The position numbers and the translations under genes were made by a program. Positions 58,261-64,000 of a DNA stretch of 64,000 bases are shown here, piece by piece (position 1 is the stretch's first letter; each line of letters starts with the position of its first letter). Origin of the DNA: Parelaphostrongylus tenuis (Eukaryota; Nematoda; Chromadorea; Rhabditida; Metastrongylidae); the NCBI GenBank assembly GCA_019055375.1, contig JAHQIW010002287.1, positions 186,001-250,000 of the forward strand. The letters are read 5' to 3'. A model generated the notes under the pieces. The model was not told the DNA's origin, made no database searches, and saw only the letters and a program-made list of their open reading frames with translations.

Positions 58261-59620
58261 AAGACCAACAATTTTTTCATTATTAATGCACCTTAGAAGT
58301 TGTGACTTTTTTGAAATGTGAAGGACACTTTGTTCTATCGTTATATGGGCATTGATGTTTCCGTACACACGCTTACTCTACTCTATGAACATTGTACTTC
58401 CCGGCGACTTTTCACTGGACATATGCAATAATTTAGGTGCTCTACACATTTGAGTTTAATATCCTTAGGGCGCTTTTTGTATCTCACGTAATTCCTACTT
58501 CCTCAAATAACTTTGAAGTGACCACGTGCAAGTGATTTCAGAGTCCCATCGGTATACCTGAAACTTCCTGGTCTGCTCTGCTTTTGATAAACTTCCTCCT
58601 CGACTTATACTAAGGAGTTTCATGCAACAAAGGTCAAAACTTTTCAGAATATTGTAAAGCTGATTATAAGGTGTAAGAAGAAGTAGGTCTAAATGAAAGT
58701 TTCAAGTGAAAAGTTTTGTCATGGCTGCAGATGATACTCGGAAATCCTGCTTGATTGTTCATTAGCAAGCAGTGACGACGAGGAAGTTGGTGATGAAGCC
58801 GATGACATCGTTCAAAACGTGTATCCGTTATGATACTGACCTTAAGAAGAGTGATTCAGACAAGATAGTACAATATAATTGGAACGATGAAAGATAGCTG
58901 GGGAGTGATCAAGGAAAGTCTTGTCATTTAAAACCCTTTCTTATGACGAGCGCTGGGCAGGTGTGAAGGCTGCATAATGCGTACATACAAGGAGCGAGTC
59001 AATCCCCGCAAACTTTTCGTAGCCGATGTTGAGAGTTGATTGTAAAACAAACAACTATTTATGGCGAAAAAAGAAAGCTGAGTGATAAAAGGCTACAGTG
59101 GACGGATATCGATATATCTAAGATACAAAGTCACACGAGGAACGTAAATTGGTGACCAGTACTGATTTCATAGGATCAGTTGTTAATCAATGCAAATTGT
59201 ATGATTCGTTCACTATTTAGTAAATAATTTGAGCATAAAGATCTACAAAATCAATGAAATGTTATGGAAATATGGGTGGAGAACGCATTTTTCTCCGAAA
59301 AAAAGCATTCTATAATGTTCACTCTTCCTGCGCTTACTCCAGCTACATAAGGGAAAGACCTTCACAAAAGACTCTTCTAGAAATACAGTGTGCATAGATG
59401 TGTTTCCACGTTACACTCTCAGAGGATAGAATAAAAAAGGTGCATCAAAAGTTGAGAGTGTGCTCTTTTCCCAAGTATATAGTTTTCCTTTTGTGAAAGG
59501 AAAGATTTTAGAGCGAATGGACGTCCTCTGTACTAAAAGTACCTTTATAAAAATTCCCTCGATAAAAAATTCTCTTTCCCCTAACCTCTGAACTTTACTA
59601 CCTAATTAGCAATTGGAGGC
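58261..59620. other. Gene-free stretch
   Basis: No exon, RNA gene or repeat recognised; open frames are short and AT-rich. Confidence 0.4.
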
Positions 59621-59629
59621 GTCTTGGTT

Positions 59630-59840
59630 CGGCCATCTTCAAGATCACTAAGAGAATTGTCTAGACCAGCAGTCTACGAAGCTTGTAAAGAAGACGAGAT
59701 TCTCAAGCAGCATGCGAAGCAACAAGTGAAATGTTTGGAGACCTTCTTGGAGAATGAATACGAGGAAATGAATCAAATGTGTACAATGCTGGAAGCAACA
59801 CAGCATGTTGGAGCAGCACAGCATTAGATGACGAGTCAAC
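59630..59840 (+). repeat. SINE family B-like body
   Basis: TTGTCTAGACCAGCAGTCTA, GTGAAATGTTTGGAGACC and GAGAATGAATACGAGGAAAT align with 54640-54780. The 67-codon frame over it (LSRPAVYEACKEDE...) is conserved in part with the other copy (IARPAFYDIHKQ...), which may be chance or a trace of coding origin. Confidence 0.5.
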
Positions 59841-60002
59841 AAAGTGAAAAATATGTATAACTACCGACTAATCCATTATGAACTTCAAGCAATGGGTAAA
59901 CTTTTCAAAAAGGGAACTAATTTCCGTTCCACTGTTACAGCTTACTCATACGCTTTGCCAAAAAACCATGTTCAACATTTGAAAAACGAGTTCGTAAGAT
60001 AT

Positions 60003-60582
60003 TACATCATTCCATAGCTTCCGCACTAGAGCAATAAACGCCAAACTTATTAACTAGCAGTAATCAAAAATGCATGGTTTTGGTATCGTTCAGTTGCACA
60101 TTTTTCTGCGAACATATTGGTATAGAATTTCCTTACACTTGCTTTAAGATGGAATTGTTCTCGGAACAAATTTGCTTGTTACTCATGCACGAATGACGCG
60201 TAGGGGAATATGCTACTGAAGCGATGCGCAAGATTAATGGAGCTTGGGGCGATGATACGGTTGTAATACGGCTAGGAAGTGGTTCGCGAAGTTCAAAGAT
60301 GGAAAGAGCACTCTAGAGAGTCAGTAGCGCTCGAGTTGTGCTCAGGAAGCTCCATGAATCTTGCGCGCCGCTTCACTAGCATTCTCTCCAAGCGCCATTC
60401 GTTCATGGGTAGCAAGCGAATCTGTTCCTACGACAACTCTATCTTTAAGCACGTATAGACAAGTTGTATACCGAAATTCTTGCAGGAAAGTGGGAAATTG
60501 AACGATGCCAAAGTCCTGTAATTTCAATAACTCTTGGTTGATAAATCTGTGTTTATTGTTCTAACGCCAAAACTTATGGAAC
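60003..60582. mobile_element. Palindromic mariner remnant (two 5' ends, inverted)
   Basis: Ends ATCATTCCATAGCTTCCGC and ...GCCAAAACTTATGGAACAAT. Plus strand ELFSEQICLLLMHE and minus strand RNRFATHERMALGENASEAA, then RKIHGAS, are both the transposase N-terminal helix-turn-helix region. No catalytic core. Same family as 3357-3942. Confidence 0.75.
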
Positions 60583-60779
60583 AATTTAATATATCAGCGG
60601 AGTCTTGTCGGTGAACCTTTGAACTGTTTTTTGTCCTTAGCAATTTTCCCTCTCTGCAGTTGAAATTCAATATCTCTCGTTATAAGCATGCTGAACAGGA
60701 TCAAGCTTCAATTTTTCTTCCCAACCATACTATACTCCTTGACTCCTTGAGAAACACGTGTGCTTATTGGAACACACAA

Positions 60780-61110
60780 TTTACTAGAGGCTTTCTTCGG
60801 TGGGCAGAGCTTTTCCACTAGAATTTTAGCAGGCATTCGATAGCTTGGGAAACAGTGATTTCAATGTTGTGATTCATTTGTTGAAAGTCCTTCTGGGTGA
60901 GCTGTAGCAGCGAGAAGAGTATTATGTTTCACCTTCACCGTCCATTGTTCGCTCGGTTGATATCTACGTTTGTCTTTTCACTAGATTTTGGTAGCCACTA
61001 GATAGCTTAAATCTCGTAGGTTTTGAGATTGAGCTTGATTTTTGGAGATGCTTTTGCTATGCGCTGTTAGAGTGAAAATGATGTTACATTTTACACTTTG
61101 ATAGGTTAGT
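60780..61110 (+). repeat. Degenerate ~155-bp repeat, two units
   Basis: GAATTTTAGCAGGCATTCGA, TAGCTTGGGAAACAGTGATT, GAGCTGTAGCAGCGAGAAG, TTATGTTTCACC, repeated as GATTTTGGTAGCCACTAGAT, AGCTTAAATC, GCGCTGTTAGAGTGAAAATG, TTACATTTTACAC. Confidence 0.5.
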
Positions 61111-64000
61111 CTATTGCTGAAATTTTATAGCCGGTTTATTTGGCAACATAAAATGGAAATAAAAGGCTAACGCACATATAACGGTAAAAAAGTAGTCTCT
61201 TATGCAGCTACAACGCATGAAAATTAAGAATCTTTCAAGGTACGGAGAAAAGTCTCCATTTTGAAAGACAGAAATCGCTCTTCCCTCAAAATCACGCCGC
61301 TCGTAGCGATTTTTACAGCTGCTTCGAAACGCTGCGATTTTCTTAAAAACGTTTTTATCCCAAGAATTTCAGATTTCTTCAATTTTCTGGTTCAATACAA
61401 TATGCCCTATTGCCTATATGTCTTTGGCGCATACATAACGAGAATGGAACGCAATTTTTTTTTTGTTATCACAACATTATATGCAGAACATTCTGAAAAC
61501 CAAGCACAATTTCGTAATCAACGAAATTTGAGTTACTGAGTCATTAATAAAATCTAGCGATAAACCAAGCAGAGCCGCTAGTGGAGCAAACAAAGCAAAT
61601 CGAACATGAGACAAAATTGATTATTCGCTATTACAGCACACTAAAATTGGCGCTTCTCAAGCTATCAAATGATTAATTAAAGTCAAGGGACGAAAGCTTT
61701 CTTCAGCAAAAAAGGTTCGGCCCCGAAAAGGCTGATAGTGGTACAGATGCTTCCCCAACTTCGTTTAAGAACTGAGTTGTGTTCGACAATTCTCTCAAAT
61801 CTTTTGACGAATGGTTGGCTGTTCGTCAATCTATTCATTTCATAAGTGGTGGTTGAAGAATTATTCTGGCTACGTATGAAATGTGGTTCAATGCATCTTA
61901 CGATGAATATGCTGAAAGTCTGAGTTTCTTGCTCAGAAAAATTCATTTAGTGACACATCTCAGTACATATGTACTTGAGTTTGATGTTTACGGTTGTTAA
62001 AACGATAAACAAAAGACTTCTAGATAAAGTTAGGAATTGCAAAATATGTGCATTTGGTCGCAGAGTGTAATTGTTAGCAACTCCTGAGCGTTTAGGGATT
62101 CAGAGTGGTGCGTTCGTTCATGAGCTGAGAATGCGTTTTATTTTGAGAAAATTTATTAAATTTCGATAACATCCAATTTTGAAATTCTATTCTATCAAGA
62201 GCTTATATTCAAAAGAATTGACGTGCCTCCTGTCTGCTCTCGGGTTGCAAGCAGAAAAAGAGAGACAGAGTAAGAACTTGACTCTGACCTCTTCAAAAAA
62301 AAAAACTGATTCACCAAATCTAGAAATGTAGTAGTGAGACACGCAAAATTAGGCATCACGGCTTAATGAGCTCAAAAAACAGATAAATAAACGACTCTTT
62401 TTGTGCATTTACTCATGGGCACTGTCAGCTCCCTTTCTTATATTATGAGCTGAGAGCTAACAATTCAGGAAGGCTCCAAAGCATAGCATTCTCCATTTTC
62501 CTGGCATCTTTCATCTCAATTTTCAAATACTCATCAAGTTATTTTCTATGTCCCTAAGTCTTCTATAATATACTATAAAAGCAGTAAGCCCGTCTTCTTA
62601 AGGTCGCTCTCAATACTCGATCATCAGACATGTCTCACTAAATGAATGGCGGTGAAAACATGGCATTTATATCCATATTTACACCTTGCGAGCACCTAAA
62701 TACTTACCACTTCATCTCTTATTGAAAAAATGACGATATTTTTGAAGAAAAATGAAGAATAATTTGAAAAAACTTATTGCTCACTCAAACTTTCCTACCT
62801 CAAACGAGATTGTGAAAAGATGGAGAGAACGGTAGAAGTTTCCCAGTGTTAACCTCTACATATTTACTAGCTCATTTCCAACGGCAGAGTAAGATCCGAG
62901 ATTAGAATTACTGTGAAACGAATAAAACTTGGAAACTGATGCATGGGTGATGGACTTGAACTGCGGCTATGCATTTCTGGGGTAGCGCGCGCTCTCATTG
63001 CATCATCTCTGCGTTCTGTTTGTGTCATGTTCATTCTGTAGCAGTTTCCGTCAGCAGTGTTTGCAGTTTAAGAGAGTAACTATCAATAAGGATGGTCTGC
63101 TTAGTCCAGAATATAGCCATGTTGTTCTAGGTAGTCGTCGGCCTTCATGGATCGGAAGGAACTCTTCCTATACAATCACAGTAGGGAATTCCCAACCCTG
63201 GGAATGGGATTCCAAAGAGGTCGGATTACCGCTATGTATAGTGCATGCAATGTACCGCATTCTTCAGCAATAAATTTGCAGTATACATTGATTTCTAGGA
63301 TTACTAAACACTCAAAAACAATCTTGAAGTTCTCTTGATCAAAAATATCTCCGAATAGCATATACACTCAACAGAGTTATTCAACAACATAGCAATATAT
63401 ACAATATTTCGACTTGAAAAAGTAAGCACAATGTATTCTTTGCTAAGCGCATACTAAGTGGAAATTTACACAGCGTTTACAACGAGGAAATAGTAGAGAA
63501 AATTTACAATGGTCATTTTTTAGAACAACAACAGCAGTAAACGCACTCATCCAGAAACAATGACAATCAAACTGAACAAAGGAATTGTGAAGGTGGTACA
63601 ACACTTGCGATGAAAAAAATATTGCAGTGAATTACGGAGTGACTAAACGTTGAAATAGTGAGTTCGGCACAACATACGAGTAGGTAAATAAAAATTAAAC
63701 GTAAAACATACTAATTTAAGTAACCAATGGAGCTTCATAATTCAGTATCACCAGTTAACCGAAAAAACAAGGCCAAATGAAAGATACTTCATAATTCATA
63801 AACCACTATTATATAGATCTATAAAAAACCAGTTATGAGGATAAAGGATGCCAATCTTAGCATGAAAATTGGCAGCTCTTTTTATCATCACTTCATGTCC
63901 TGGAACTGTATGTAAAACTTGGATGAGCTAGAGATCTGGCTTTTCACTGAACAGCTCCCAAAGGTCTTGTGGAGGTCGGAGAAAAACAGCAACACATGTG
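61111..64000. other. Gene-free stretch to the window end
   Basis: AT-rich. One isolated reverse-oriented unit of the ~150-bp repeat lies near 61630-61680. The frame at 62998-63273 has no recognisable family and no splice context; a decayed tRNA-like head may lie at 62940-63010. Confidence 0.4.

Noticed and set aside
1..64000. CRISPR arrays, bacterial operons and ribosome binding sites
   Set aside because: Intron-containing genes, SINEs and mariners show nuclear eukaryotic DNA; no spacer-repeat arrays were seen.

Overview
The window is nuclear DNA of a nematode. Introns are bounded by GT and a short TTTCAG-like acceptor, the two coding genes have nematode-type exon structure, and the intergenic DNA is full of tRNA-derived SINEs, Tc1/mariner elements and an RTE-type LINE. 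A clade V parasitic nematode (strongylid or hookworm-like) fits best, but that is an inference. Genes occupy little of the sequence; most of the short open frames are shadows or transposon relics.

Two protein-coding genes are supported, both on the minus strand. One (9831-10598) is a small three-exon gene for a secreted ML-domain (MD-2-related lipid-recognition) protein; a Tc1/mariner element sits 9 bp upstream of its start codon and its last exon carries a one-base frameshift. The other (20126-53646) is a 33.5-kb gene for a mesh/SUSD2-type adhesion receptor. I assembled it from 27 mostly phase-consistent exons: signal peptide, NIDO domain, a linker block, AMOP domain, von Willebrand D domain, sushi domain, one transmembrane helix and a short basic tail. 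Four or more short exons were not found, and two found exons carry apparent +1 frameshifts. Two identical tRNA-Gln(CTG) genes lie head-out in the arms of a 318-bp inverted repeat within one of its introns.

The most unusual content is a set of fold-back repeats carrying hammerhead ribozymes. One family (called HH2 here) has copies at 4813-5376, 11439-11799, 26706-27297 and 42331-42650. A second (HH1) has copies at 7160-7550, 31795-32454 and 45192-45587. Several copies keep the complete CUGANGA...GAAA core with stems I, II and III, and differences between copies are partly compensatory. Five insertions are flanked by 12-bp target-site duplications, two of them exact. Two intact-looking ribozymes lie in sense orientation in introns of the mesh-like gene. 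A third, degenerate hammerhead-like motif occurs at 8258, 13827 and 20914.

Layout: 1-9800 repeats only; 9831-10598 ML gene; 10609-12448 Tc1/mariner with nested insertions; 13380-14900 decayed RTE LINE; 15000-20100 SINEs and a mariner relic; 20126-53646 mesh-like gene with repeat-filled introns; 53650-64000 SINEs, mariner relics and a degenerate ~150-bp repeat, with no gene recognised.
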